This document shows, piece after piece, positions 36,196-44,992 of a stretch of 64,000 nucleotides of DNA. The position numbers were made by a program, and so were the translations under genes. The DNA is from Tamlana sp. I1 (GTDB lineage: Bacteria > Bacteroidota > Bacteroidia > Flavobacteriales > Flavobacteriaceae). The notes below the pieces were generated by a model. That model was not told the origin of the DNA, did not search any database, and saw nothing but the letters and a program-made list of their open reading frames with translations. Each line of letters begins with the position of its first letter. Position 1 is the stretch's first letter. Location: NCBI RefSeq assembly GCF_015355625.1, contig NZ_JACLAF010000007.1:62001-126000 (forward strand), in the 5' to 3' direction.

Positions 36196-37167
36196 TTATT
36201 GGTCGATTTGGGTAATTTGCTTCTGAATTTTTATAGGATAAATTAAATAATAGTAGGTTATAAGGCTTAAGGTGCTTAAAATGATGAAAACCGATAGCCA
36301 ATGCGGCATTACGTTGGAATATCGGGTAATAAACCCTTCTAAAAATCCTGCTGCAAAGGTAAAAGGAAAGGTGCTAATTAAAATTTTAACGCCAGTTTTT
36401 GCACCAATTTTAAAAGAGGTGTAGCGCGTATGTGTGGCAGGAAATAAAATGCTGGCGCCCAAAATTAAGCCCGCAGCCGCTTCTATAACAATGGCAAAAA
36501 TTTCCATAGCGCCATGAATCCAAATACCGCGAACGCTTTCCCAAAACACATTTTTTTCATAAAAAAAGTATTGAAAGGAACCCAGCATAATGCAGTTTTT
36601 AAACATGATGTAAAGGGTGCCAATACCCAAAAACACACCCATAACAAAGGCAATAATGCCCACTTTTAGGTTATTAATGGTAATGCCTATAAAACTACCC
36701 CAGTTGCTGCCACTTTTATACACGGCTACGGGGTCGCCGGCTTCAATATTTTCTAGAGACATGTTTACATAATGGTCGCCCAAAATAGAACGCACAAACT
36801 CACCATCGTTGGCCGCCGAGATAACACCAACAAAAGTAAAAGCGAAAAAGATGATAAAAGCGATATAAATATATTTCCGATACTGATAACAAATAAGGGG
36901 GATTTCGGTTTTCCAAAACCCAATAATTCTATTGGTATCTTCCCGTTTAGTTTTATAAATTTTTTGAAATGCTTTAGCTGCCAATTGGTTTAAGTAAGTT
37001 ACTACTTTGCTTTTGGGGTAGTATGTTTGGGCGTAAGCTAAATCGTTAATAACGTGAATGTATTGGGTTGCCAATTCATCTGGATTTTCAAAATCGTTAT
37101 TGAAAATGGCGTTTTCAAAACTTAACCATTTTTCTTTATTTTGCTTGATGAATGAAACTTCCCTCAT
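36196..37167 (-). CDS. SpoIIM-family (stage II sporulation M-like) membrane protein
   Basis: A 323-residue protein with a soluble helical N-terminus (~1-100) and about five membrane segments, including the SpoIIM signature GIWIHGAMEIFAIVIEAAAG. In non-sporulating Bacteroidota this family heads the MoxR cluster; its role here is unknown. It is divergent from an RDD gene only 24 bp away, whose -7 element overlaps this start codon. Confidence 0.88.
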   Translation of the reverse strand: MREVSFIKQNKEKWLSFENAIFNNDFENPDELATQYIHVINDLAYAQTYYPKSKVVTYLNQLAAKAFQKIYKTKREDTNRIIGFWKTEIPLICYQYRKYIYIAFIIFFAFTFVGVISAANDGEFVRSILGDHYVNMSLENIEAGDPVAVYKSGSNWGSFIGITINNLKVGIIAFVMGVFLGIGTLYIMFKNCIMLGSFQYFFYEKNVFWESVRGIWIHGAMEIFAIVIEAAAGLILGASILFPATHTRYTSFKIGAKTGVKILISTFPFTFAAGFLEGFITRYSNVMPHWLSVFIILSTLSLITYYYLIYPIKIQKQITQIDQ

Positions 37168-37174
37168 ATATTTG
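37145..37174 (+). promoter_or_regulatory. Promoter of the RDD gene inside the SpoIIM 5' end
   Basis: TTG at 37145-37147, a 19-bp spacer, then TATATTTG at 37167-37174. Start of transcription would be near 37181, 11 bp before the RDD start codon. The promoter overlaps the first codons of the divergent gene. Confidence 0.5.
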
Positions 37175-37191
37175 CTAAAATAAAATATAAA

Positions 37192-37911
37192 ATGTCAGAG
37201 TTACAAATTAACACCACTCAAAATGTAAAAATTGCATTTAATGCAGCCGGAGCAGGGGAACGTTTATTGGCTTTTATAATCGATATGGCTATAAAAATTG
37301 GTTATTTATTGGTTTTAAGTAAGTTTTTTGGAGTGTTTGATAGCATGGATGAATGGTCGCAAATTGCTATAAATACGGTGCTTAGTTTTCCAGTTATGTT
37401 TTATACTTTGGCTTTAGAGTCACTTTTTAACGGCCAAACACCAGGCAAACGTTTAATGAAAATTAGAGTGGTAAAAATTGATGGTTATCAAGCCACGTTT
37501 TCCGATTATGTGGTGCGTTGGTTTTTTAGAATTGTCGATGTTTATATTTTTGGATTGGGCTTTTTTGTGATGTCGATGAACAAAAAAACACAACGAATAG
37601 GCGATATGGCTGCTGGCACCGCTGTTATTGTTTTAAAAGATAAAGTAAACATTAGCCACACTATTTTAGAGCAATTAACCGATAATTATAAGCCAACGTA
37701 TCCGAATGTTATCAAGCTATCTGATAACGATGCACGTATTATCAAAGAGACTTTTAACACCTCGAAGGCGTCTAGAGATTATCAAACTTTGATAAAATTA
37801 CGTCAGAAAATCATAGAGGTTACAAGTATTAAAGAAGTGAAGCAATCTAGTGATATAGAGTTTATTGCGGTTATTTTAAAAGATTATAACTTTTATACTC
37901 AGAATATGTAA
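37192..37911 (+). CDS. RDD-family membrane protein
   Basis: A 239-residue protein with an RDD domain (NAAGAGERLLAFIIDMAIK; GQTPGKRLMKIRVV; KTQRIGDMAAGTAVI) containing three membrane segments, followed by a ~90-residue cytoplasmic tail. RDD proteins regularly pair with SpoIIM/MoxR/DUF58 genes in Bacteroidota, as in this divergent arrangement. Some family members act as Na+/H+ antiporters; that is not shown for this type. Confidence 0.9.
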   Translation: MSELQINTTQNVKIAFNAAGAGERLLAFIIDMAIKIGYLLVLSKFFGVFDSMDEWSQIAINTVLSFPVMFYTLALESLFNGQTPGKRLMKIRVVKIDGYQATFSDYVVRWFFRIVDVYIFGLGFFVMSMNKKTQRIGDMAAGTAVIVLKDKVNISHTILEQLTDNYKPTYPNVIKLSDNDARIIKETFNTSKASRDYQTLIKLRQKIIEVTSIKEVKQSSDIEFIAVILKDYNFYTQNM

Positions 37912-37920
37912 ATAGAAAAG

Positions 37921-37928
37921 TACTTTTG
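37921..37928 (+). promoter_or_regulatory. -7 element upstream of the TRIC/UPF0126 gene
   Basis: TACTTTTG followed by GCGCCGC is a strong match to flavobacterial housekeeping promoters. It lies 66 bp before the start codon. Confidence 0.45.
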
Positions 37929-37993
37929 CGCCGCGAAAGTAAGTACGATACTTTCCTAAAATATTTAAAGAACATATAATTTAAAGATATACT

Positions 37994-38605
37994 ATGTTTT
38001 ATATCGTAGAGATTTTTGGAACAGCGGCCTTCGCAATATCAGGGGTTTTAGTGGCTCTTAAAAAGCGTATGGACTTATTTGGTATTCTTATTATTGCTTT
38101 CGTAACCTCGGTAGGAGGGGGTACTTTACGCGATATTCTTATTGGTGTAACTCCCGTAAGTTGGATGACCAATATTGTGTATACTTATGTGATTTTAGGC
38201 GCTTCTGTTTTCGGAATTATTTTTAGAAGTAAACTTAACTATTTAAGAACCTCACTGTTTTTATTTGATACTATTGGAATAGGTTTGTACACCGTTGTAG
38301 GTGTAGAAAGAGGAATAAATGCGGGCTTACATCCCATAATTTGCATTGCTATTGGTACTATAACGGCTTGTTTTGGAGGCGTTGTTCGTGATGTTTTATG
38401 TAATGAAATTCCAGTTATTTTTAGAAAAGAAATTTATGCTACAGCCTGTATTTTAGGAGGTATCACTTATTTCCTTTTGAAATTATTACCAATTGAAGGA
38501 AACTTTATTTTTATTATCGCTGGGGTTGTGGTTATCGTGATTCGTTTATTAGCGGTTATTTTTAAGATTGCATTACCGAATTTGTATAATAACCAAAGTG
38601 AGTAA
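37994..38605 (+). CDS. TRIC-type / UPF0126 membrane channel protein
   Basis: A 203-residue protein with seven predicted helices in two UPF0126 repeats. The paired glycine motifs GGGTLRDILIG and GGVVRDVLCNEIP are the hallmark of prokaryotic TRIC cation channels and YadS/YicG-like proteins. Some relatives are glycine transporters. The gene stands alone with its own promoter. Confidence 0.9.
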   Translation: MFYIVEIFGTAAFAISGVLVALKKRMDLFGILIIAFVTSVGGGTLRDILIGVTPVSWMTNIVYTYVILGASVFGIIFRSKLNYLRTSLFLFDTIGIGLYTVVGVERGINAGLHPIICIAIGTITACFGGVVRDVLCNEIPVIFRKEIYATACILGGITYFLLKLLPIEGNFIFIIAGVVVIVIRLLAVIFKIALPNLYNNQSE

Positions 38606-38640
38606 AATTGGTTTTTTGCCACGAATACACGAATATAACA

Positions 38641-38717
38641 CCTCCCTTAATCCCTCTTTGAGTAGGAGCGGAACTGTTAAGTTTCACATTTAGAAAGAGA
38701 GGACTAAGGGGGGGCTG
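38641..38717. repeat. Long imperfect inverted repeat between converging genes
   Basis: The arm CCTCCCTTAATCCCTCTTTG pairs imperfectly (about 16 of 20) with AAAGAGAGGACTAAGGGGGG downstream, enclosing ~30 nt. It can form a hairpin and lies between the TRIC and cyclophilin genes, so it may act as a terminator. Sequences of this look recur between flavobacterial genes. Confidence 0.5.
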
Positions 38718-38750
38718 AAAAACTTAAATATTTATTGAGATCATCCAATC

Positions 38751-39458
38751 CTATTTAATTATCTCAACCTTTCTAATGTAAATATTTTTAAGTGGCCAAT
38801 CGGCATCATCGGTTTCTACAGCAGCGATTTTATCAATCACATCCATCCCTTTTGTTACATGACCAAAAATGGTGTAATCGCCATCTAAAAAGTGTGCGCC
38901 ACCTTTTTGTTGTACGATGAAAAACTCAAATGGTGAAGCTAATTTATGCGGATTATCAATATCACTACTCGGCATAGAAATCACGCCCCGATCATGTTTA
39001 TAGCCTCTTTTAGTGTCTGGAGGTAATAAGTATTTACCAATATGTCCACGCTTTCTAGCGGTTTTTTTATCGTCGCTGTTTCCGCCTTGTACCATAAAAT
39101 TATCAATAACACGATAAAATTGGGTGCCATCAAAATACTTTTGTTTTGTAAGCCAGATGAAGTTGGAACGATGAAATTTTGTGTCGTTGTACAGTAAAAT
39201 ATCTATGGTGCCAAAATCGGTGGTGATTCTTACTTTGTTTTCCTTGTGATTTTTATCGTACTCCAAGAAAAAATCCATAGCATTTTTAGAATTCAGCTTT
39301 GGAAACTCACGTTTTTCTTTTTTAGATTTTACAATGGGTTTAGGCGTTTCTTCAACAGGCGTTTCAACTGCAGTTTCGGGTGTTGTTTTCTTTTTAGTTT
39401 GTTTATCTTCACAATTCAAAAGAAGAAATACAAAACAAAAAATAAGTTTAAGCTTCAT
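38751..39458 (-). CDS. Cyclophilin-type peptidyl-prolyl isomerase lipoprotein
   Basis: A 235-residue protein with a lipobox (LLLNC), a Thr/Glu/Pro-rich linker and a cyclophilin domain (FYRVIDNFMVQGGN; GVISMPSS; SPFEFFIVQ). It probably assists folding of envelope proteins. The start at 39458 places the signal peptide at the very N-terminus (MKLKLIFCFVFLLLNC); an ATA/ATG extension to 39533 would overlap the divergent Nudix gene. With this choice the two divergent start codons are only 5 bp apart. Confidence 0.9.
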   Translation of the reverse strand: MKLKLIFCFVFLLLNCEDKQTKKKTTPETAVETPVEETPKPIVKSKKEKREFPKLNSKNAMDFFLEYDKNHKENKVRITTDFGTIDILLYNDTKFHRSNFIWLTKQKYFDGTQFYRVIDNFMVQGGNSDDKKTARKRGHIGKYLLPPDTKRGYKHDRGVISMPSSDIDNPHKLASPFEFFIVQQKGGAHFLDGDYTIFGHVTKGMDVIDKIAAVETDDADWPLKNIYIRKVEIIK

Positions 39459-39463
39459 TAATA

Positions 39464-40111
39464 ATGAATTTTGATGTTTTTTTACAAGCGCTTTCAAAAA
39501 TAGAAAATATACCGCTATTAGGCGAAGGATCACACTTTAAAATGGTTCCGCCTTTTCGTCAGGAGCAATTAAAACTTCAAAAGGAAGCCATTAAAACCGC
39601 CAAACAAGCAGGGGTTTTGGCTTTGTTTTACCCCGACAAAACGTATGAAACAAACCTGGTTTTAATTCTTCGGAAAACCTATAAAGGCGTACATTCTGCT
39701 CAAGTTGGCTTTCCAGGAGGGAAGCTGGAACCCGAAGATGTGTCGATTGAAGCCGCCGCAATAAGAGAGACTTTCGAAGAAGTTGGCGTACCGTTAGATA
39801 CCATGAAAGTGGTTAAAAAAATGACGCCTGTTTATATTCCGCCAAGTCATTTTTATGTGCATCCTTTTATTGCATTTACAAAAAAAACACCTAAATTTAA
39901 GAAGCAAGATGATGAGGTTGAAGCCATTATAGAAGTGTCCTTAAAAGACTTTTTAGACGATGCTTTTCTGATTACAAAAAATGTAAAAACCTCGTATAGT
40001 CTTGAAGTTGAGGTGCCTGCTTTTAATTTAGAGGGGCATGTGGTTTGGGGCGCAACCGCCATGATGTTAAGTGAAATTAAAGACCTGCTAAAGGACTTAT
40101 TTAATATATAA
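39464..40111 (+). CDS. Nudix hydrolase, CoA pyrophosphatase type
   Basis: A 215-residue Nudix protein of the NudL/CoAse type. The Nudix box runs from Gly85 with REtFEEVG at 101-108, preceded by the CoAse-type segment LILRKTYKGVHSAQVGFPGGK. It likely cleaves CoA and derivatives to 3',5'-ADP and phosphopantetheine. It lacks a winged-helix domain, so it is not the NrtR/AraR-type Nudix regulator that Bacteroides uses for arabinose. Confidence 0.88.
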   Translation: MNFDVFLQALSKIENIPLLGEGSHFKMVPPFRQEQLKLQKEAIKTAKQAGVLALFYPDKTYETNLVLILRKTYKGVHSAQVGFPGGKLEPEDVSIEAAAIRETFEEVGVPLDTMKVVKKMTPVYIPPSHFYVHPFIAFTKKTPKFKKQDDEVEAIIEVSLKDFLDDAFLITKNVKTSYSLEVEVPAFNLEGHVVWGATAMMLSEIKDLLKDLFNI

Positions 40112-40118
40112 GATTTAC

Positions 40119-40126
40119 TACATTTG
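40119..40126 (+). promoter_or_regulatory. -7 element upstream of the acyltransferase gene
   Basis: TACATTTG, matching TAnnTTTG, starts 8 bp after the Nudix stop and lies 33 bp before the acyltransferase ATG. Confidence 0.45.
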
Positions 40127-40158
40127 CAGTTACCAACTAAAAAATTGAAGCGTGATTT

Positions 40159-40956
40159 ATGGGATTGTTTAAGAAAAATCCATTCGGACACATATTAATA
40201 TTAAAAAAGTGGCTTATTCGAGTTTTCGGATTGCTTACACATAGACGTTTTAGAGGCTTTAACGAACTGCAAATTGAAGGCTCTGAAGTGATTAAAAACT
40301 TACCCGATACCAACGTATTATTCATATCAAACCATCAAACTTATTTTGCCGATGTAGTTTCTATGTTTCATGTTTTTAACGCGAGTTTAAGCGGTCGTGT
40401 AGACTCAATTAAAAACGTAGGTTATATCTGGAATCCGAAATTAAACATTTATTACGTTGCGGCAAAAGAAACCATGAAAGCTGGTTTATTGCCAAAAATT
40501 TTAGCCTATATGGGGTCGATAAGTATTGAAAGAACTTGGCGATCGGAAGGAAAAGATGTTAACAGACAAGTTAAGATGAGCGATATTTCTAGTATTGGAA
40601 AAGCGCTTGATGATGGTTGGGTAATTACATTTCCGCAAGGAACAACCACGCCTTTTAAGCCTGTTAGAAAAGGAACGGCTCACATTATAAAACGCTACAA
40701 ACCTGTTGTTGTCCCTATAGTTATTGATGGTTTTCGTCGTTCGTTTGATAAAAAAGGCTTGCGAATTAAAAAGAAAAATATTCTTCAGTCTTTTGAGATT
40801 AAAGAACCTTTAGAGATTGATTATGATAATGATACGACTGATGATATCATCACAAAAATTGAATATGCGATCGAGCAACATCCGTCATTTTTAAAAGTTA
40901 TTCCACAGAAAGAAATTGAAGCACTTGAAGCTTTAAACAAATTAAGAGAGTGGTAA
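40159..40956 (+). CDS. PlsC-like 1-acylglycerol-3-phosphate acyltransferase
   Basis: A 265-residue membrane-associated acyltransferase. The catalytic HX4D motif is NHQTYFAD (~54-61) and the second motif is FPQGTTTPF (~157-165), where FPEGT is usual: the glutamate is replaced by glutamine. The substitution occurs in some Bacteroidota members acting on other acceptors. Function in phospholipid or lipid A-related acylation is inferred. Confidence 0.82.
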   Translation: MGLFKKNPFGHILILKKWLIRVFGLLTHRRFRGFNELQIEGSEVIKNLPDTNVLFISNHQTYFADVVSMFHVFNASLSGRVDSIKNVGYIWNPKLNIYYVAAKETMKAGLLPKILAYMGSISIERTWRSEGKDVNRQVKMSDISSIGKALDDGWVITFPQGTTTPFKPVRKGTAHIIKRYKPVVVPIVIDGFRRSFDKKGLRIKKKNILQSFEIKEPLEIDYDNDTTDDIITKIEYAIEQHPSFLKVIPQKEIEALEALNKLREW

Positions 40957-40991
40957 TACACCGCTAATATTTTCTTTCAGAAAAAAGCTTG

Positions 40992-43127
40992 ATGCAAACT
41001 ACCGAAATTAAGGAGCAATTATTTTCTAATTTAAAAACGTATTTCGGGTACGACAGTTTTAGGGCGCAGCAACAAGACATTATTGAAACCGTTTTAAGCA
41101 AAAAGGACTGTTTGGTAATCATGCCAACAGGCGGCGGAAAATCCATTTGTTTTCAATTACCAGCATTAAGTTTTAAAGGGGTTACTTTGGTAATCTCACC
41201 TTTAATTGCTTTAATGAAAGACCAAGTGGATGGTTTAAATGCAAACGGTATTTCGGCTTCGTATTTTAATAGTAGCCAAAGTGCTCATGAGCAAAACACG
41301 ATTATAGAACGGGTTATAAGTTCCGATTTAAAACTCCTTTACGTTGCTCCAGAAAGTTTAGCGGCCCTTCAAAATATTTTAAATGAAAAGTACATAAGTT
41401 GTGTTGCCATTGATGAAGCGCATTGTATTTCATCTTGGGGTCACGATTTCAGACCTTCATACCAACAACTTGGTTTTTTAAAAACCACATTGCCAAACAC
41501 ACCATTTATTGCCTTAACGGCCACTGCCGATAAAGCCACGCGAAATGATATAGCAAAACAATTGCGTATCGAGCACGCCCAACAATTTATTTCATCTTTC
41601 GATAGAAAAAATATTGAATTGGAAGTGCGTCCGGCAGATAATAGAATGGTGCAAATCGTCAAGTTTATAAACCAAAACCCCAACCAATCGGGGATTATTT
41701 ATTGCTTAAGCCGAAAAACAACCGAACAGCTGGCCAAGAAATTAAAAGCCAACGGCATTGGTGCAAAAGCTTATCATGCTGGTTTAAGTTTCGATGAACG
41801 TTCTAAAGTTCAGGAGTCTTTTATTTTTGATAAAACACAAATTGTTTGTGCTACCGTAGCTTTTGGAATGGGCATCGATAAATCGAATGTGCGTTGGGTC
41901 GTGCATTATAATATGCCTAAAAATATAGAAGGCTATTATCAAGAAATTGGTCGTGCTGGTCGGGATGGATTAAAATCACAGGCTTTGCTGTTTCACAGTT
42001 ATGCTGATGTGATTCAACTTCGTAATTTTGCCAGTGGTGCATCAAACGAAGAATTTCAAATCGCCAAACTAGACCGTATGAAACAGTTTAGTGAAGCCAC
42101 TACTTGCCGTAGAAAAATTCTGCTCAGTTATTTTGGAGAATTACTCGCCGAAAATTGTGGGAACTGCGATGTTTGTAAAAATCCGCCACAGTTTTTCGAC
42201 GGAACTATTATTGCCCAAAAAATACTATCTGCCGTTTACCGTTTAAAGGAATCGGAAGCTATTGGAACCATTATCGATGTGCTTCGTGGTTCGCATAATG
42301 CCACGATTATAGATAAAGGTTACAACCATTTAAAAACCTTCGGCATAGGTAAAGATATCGCTTATCGCGATTGGCAGCATTTAACCATTCAGCTTATAAA
42401 TCAGGGGTTTTGCGAAATCGCATTTCATAAACATAATGCCTTACGACTTACCGAATTTTCAAAAAAAGTATTATTTGAAGGCGCCAAAGTTTCTTTAACC
42501 AAACCGGTTCATATTCCAGAACCAAAAATTAAAGAACGCACCAAACGCAAACCAAAAGCAACTCCGAAAGCACGCGTTAAAACTCGTGAAAATAGTCTGT
42601 TTGAGCGTTTACGCCAGTTGCGTTATAAAATTGCTTTAGAAGAAAACATTCCTGCCTATTTAATTTTTAGTGATGCTACTTTAAAAGAAATTGAACGCGA
42701 GCGTCCACTAAGTGAAGCCGATTTTTTAAGTATTAGTGGGGTAGGGCAGCGTAAACTTGAAGTTTATGGTGATGAGTTTATGGCCGAGATTTTAGATTTT
42801 ATGGGATCTAAAGTGAAGAAACCAAAGAAGAAGGCCACACATTTAGTCACTTACGAGCTTTATAAATCGGGTTTGAGTATTGAAGAAATTTCAATGGAGC
42901 GAAAACTGAATAGCACAACCGTATATTCGCATATCGCAAAATTATACAGCGAAGGCAAAGCGGTTAATATTTTCGATTTTGTCTCTAAAAGTGAGGTAGA
43001 AGCCGTTAGAAAAGCCAAAACCACATTGGACGCGCCAAAAGCGTTACGCCCGTATTTCGAGTATTTTAATGAGTCGATGGACTATTTTAAAATCCGTTTG
43101 GCTTTAAGTGTGGTGGATAAAAACTAG
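40992..43127 (+). CDS. recQ: ATP-dependent DNA helicase RecQ
   Basis: A 711-residue RecQ helicase. Walker A MPTGGGKS, DEAH with SSWGHDFRP, IGRAGRDG (motif VI), the zinc-binding cysteines (TCRRKILL...CGNCDVC), the RQC winged helix and an HRDC domain (~545-610) are followed by a C-terminal helix-turn-helix domain (GLSIEEISMERKLN). It unwinds 3'-5' at forks and recombination intermediates. I use the ATG at 40992; a TTG directly before it is not needed. Its last 48 bp are duplicated downstream (44084-44131). Confidence 0.95.
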   Translation: MQTTEIKEQLFSNLKTYFGYDSFRAQQQDIIETVLSKKDCLVIMPTGGGKSICFQLPALSFKGVTLVISPLIALMKDQVDGLNANGISASYFNSSQSAHEQNTIIERVISSDLKLLYVAPESLAALQNILNEKYISCVAIDEAHCISSWGHDFRPSYQQLGFLKTTLPNTPFIALTATADKATRNDIAKQLRIEHAQQFISSFDRKNIELEVRPADNRMVQIVKFINQNPNQSGIIYCLSRKTTEQLAKKLKANGIGAKAYHAGLSFDERSKVQESFIFDKTQIVCATVAFGMGIDKSNVRWVVHYNMPKNIEGYYQEIGRAGRDGLKSQALLFHSYADVIQLRNFASGASNEEFQIAKLDRMKQFSEATTCRRKILLSYFGELLAENCGNCDVCKNPPQFFDGTIIAQKILSAVYRLKESEAIGTIIDVLRGSHNATIIDKGYNHLKTFGIGKDIAYRDWQHLTIQLINQGFCEIAFHKHNALRLTEFSKKVLFEGAKVSLTKPVHIPEPKIKERTKRKPKATPKARVKTRENSLFERLRQLRYKIALEENIPAYLIFSDATLKEIERERPLSEADFLSISGVGQRKLEVYGDEFMAEILDFMGSKVKKPKKKATHLVTYELYKSGLSIEEISMERKLNSTTVYSHIAKLYSEGKAVNIFDFVSKSEVEAVRKAKTTLDAPKALRPYFEYFNESMDYFKIRLALSVVDKN

Positions 43128-43468
43128 GTTGCCACCAATTATTTCTGGCTAAGCCATATTATTTTTTTTAGAGTTATTCTAAATTTATCTTGTAAAAGAC
43201 ATGTTATTAGATATTTATGTTTTTTTTGTGAAGAGTACTTCAGTTGGCTCTGAATATAAAGGTCTCATATAATCGTTTTTTTCTTACTTTCGCTCCTTAA
43301 ATACTACAACGGCTAAAGTGATTTCTTTGGATTTTGTAAGATTTGGTATAAAAAAAGGGTGTGGCTTGTTTTGTGTTGCAATCCCGTTGTACAAATGAAG
43401 TAATATTGACATATATAAATTATAAATTAAACCGAGTTATTATAAATTAAAAACCAAAACCAAACAAA

Positions 43469-43939
43469 ATGAAAAAATTTAACAAAGTAATTATTTTAAC
43501 AGTAGCTGTGCTAGCAAGTGTATTTTCAACGTCTTGTAGTAAAGATGATGATGGAGGATCTCTGTCAAATGAAGAAAAAATTGAAGGGAAATGGACCTAT
43601 GTGTCGTCAATAGAAAAAAAGTACGTTAATGGTGTCTTTGATTCTGAGGAAAAGTATGAATTAGATGAGGATGAAGTTGATACGATTGATTTTAAGAGTG
43701 ATGGTACTTATTTTTCATTATATAGCTATTCTGGTGGATCAAATTCTGCAGAAGGTAAATATTGGTTTGATGGTGATATTTTAAATGTCCATGAAGACGG
43801 TGAAGATGAAGATGATGTATATAGTGTTGAGTTAAAGATTTATAGTGATTATTTTATTGTTTATGACTCTGACAAATACGAAGAAAATGGAGATTCAATT
43901 GTATATGAATATGAAACGAGATACGAAAGAATCGATTAA
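43469..43939 (+). CDS. Lipocalin-like small lipoprotein, copy 1
   Basis: A 156-residue lipoprotein (FSTSC lipobox followed by SKDDDGG, a typical Bacteroidota surface-export signal) with a very acidic beta-rich body resembling the lipocalin-like families: EGKWTYVS at the start, SDGTY, then short strands. Function unknown. The first ~32 residues are almost identical to the second copy at 44474, while the rest is only about half identical. It has its own long leader and terminator. Confidence 0.8.
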   Translation: MKKFNKVIILTVAVLASVFSTSCSKDDDGGSLSNEEKIEGKWTYVSSIEKKYVNGVFDSEEKYELDEDEVDTIDFKSDGTYFSLYSYSGGSNSAEGKYWFDGDILNVHEDGEDEDDVYSVELKIYSDYFIVYDSDKYEENGDSIVYEYETRYERID

Positions 43940-43962
43940 TTTTTAGTTGTAAAATCTATTTC

Positions 43963-43998
43963 AAACGAGCACCATTCCTATGATGCTCGTTTTTTTTG
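43963..43998 (+). terminator. Terminator of lipoprotein gene 1
   Basis: The hairpin ACGAGCA-C-CAT / ATG-A-TGCTCGT with loop TCCT and a T run. The single C-A mismatch is repaired in the copy after gene 2. Confidence 0.85.
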
Positions 43999-44473
43999 CT
44001 TTTAATTGTGCTTTGGTTTTTAACCTATTACATTGTTCAAATTGCTAAGAGCTCTTTGCTTGTCTTGTGAGATTCCCGATCTAGACTATTTTAAAATTCG
44101 TTTGGCTTTAAGTGTCGTGGATAAAAACTAGGTTGCCACCAATTGTTTCTGGCTAAGCCATATTATTTTTTTAGAGTTATTCTAAATTTACCTTGTAAAA
44201 GACATGTTATTAGTTGTTTATGTTTTTTTTGTGAGGAGTACTTCAGTTGGCTCTGAATATAAAGGTCTCATATAATCGTTTTTTTCTTACTTTCGCTCCT
44301 TTAATACTACAATGTGCTAAAGTGATTTCTTTGGATTTTGTAAGATTTGGTGTAAAAAAAGGGTGTAGCTTGTTTTGTGTTGCAATCCCGTTGTAAAAAT
44401 GAAGTAATATTGACATATATAAATTATAAATTAAACCGAGTTATTAATAAATTAAAAATCAAAACCAAACCAA

Positions 44474-44932
44474 ATGAAAAAATTTAACAGAGTAATTATT
44501 TTAACAGTAGCTGTGCTAACAAGTGTATTTTCAACGTCTTGTAGTAAAGATGACGACGGAGGGGCTCCGTCAAATGAAGATCAAATTATAGGAGAATGGA
44601 TTTTAGTTTCAGAAACTGAAAGAGTATATATAAATGGAGAGTTTGAAGAAGAAAACGTTTATGAGTATGATGAAGATACAGTACATACGATAACCTTCAG
44701 TGAAGATGGAACATTTGTATTTTACGAATTATATTCAGGGGGATCATATACTAACGAAGGCACCTATAGATTTGATGGAGATACTTTAATAACCTCTTAT
44801 GACGATGATGAATACGAAGTTGATATTGAGTTGCATAATAATTATTTTATCGTTAACGATACAGATACTTACGCGGAAAATGGAGATTCTTATAGATATG
44901 AATATGAAGAGAGATACGAAAGAGTAGATTAA
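44474..44932 (+). CDS. Lipocalin-like small lipoprotein, copy 2
   Basis: A 152-residue paralogue of the preceding gene with the same signal peptide, lipobox (FSTSC) and SKDDDGG export signal, then a diverged acidic beta-rich body (GEWILVSETER; SEDGTFVFYELY). The C-terminal YEERYERVD matches YETRYERID of copy 1. Function unknown; both copies are very acidic, which suggests cell-surface or calcium-exposed location. Confidence 0.8.
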   Translation: MKKFNRVIILTVAVLTSVFSTSCSKDDDGGAPSNEDQIIGEWILVSETERVYINGEFEEENVYEYDEDTVHTITFSEDGTFVFYELYSGGSYTNEGTYRFDGDTLITSYDDDEYEVDIELHNNYFIVNDTDTYAENGDSYRYEYEERYERVD

Positions 44933-44954
44933 TTTTTAGTTTAAAATCTATTTC

Positions 44955-44991
44955 AAACGAGCATCATTTCTATGATGCTCGTTTTTTTTTG
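44955..44991 (+). terminator. Terminator of lipoprotein gene 2
   Basis: A perfect 11-bp hairpin ACGAGCATCAT / ATGATGCTCGT with loop TTCT and a run of nine or more T. Confidence 0.88.
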
Positions 44992-44992
44992 T

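Larger units (their letters stand above)
43080..43998 (+). repeat. Tandem duplication, unit 1
   Basis: Begins 48 bp inside recQ and runs through a 341-bp non-coding leader, lipoprotein gene 1 and its terminator. Unit 2 follows with an offset of 1004-1005 bp. Leader and terminator are ~95% identical to unit 2 by eye; the mature coding part is not. The leader (43128-43468) holds no ORF; a TACTTTCG-like element near 43295 is a weak promoter candidate. Confidence 0.9.
44084..44992 (+). repeat. Tandem duplication, unit 2
   Basis: The copy of 43080-43998. It starts with a 48-bp remnant of the recQ 3' end including the stop codon, then the leader, lipoprotein gene 2 and terminator. The 85 bp between units (43999-44083) are unique and show no ORF. 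Confidence 0.9.

Noticed and set aside
39464-40111. Nudix gene as the missing arabinose regulator (AraR/NrtR type)
   Set aside because: No winged-helix domain, and an intact CoA-pyrophosphatase signature; it is also far from the ara locus.
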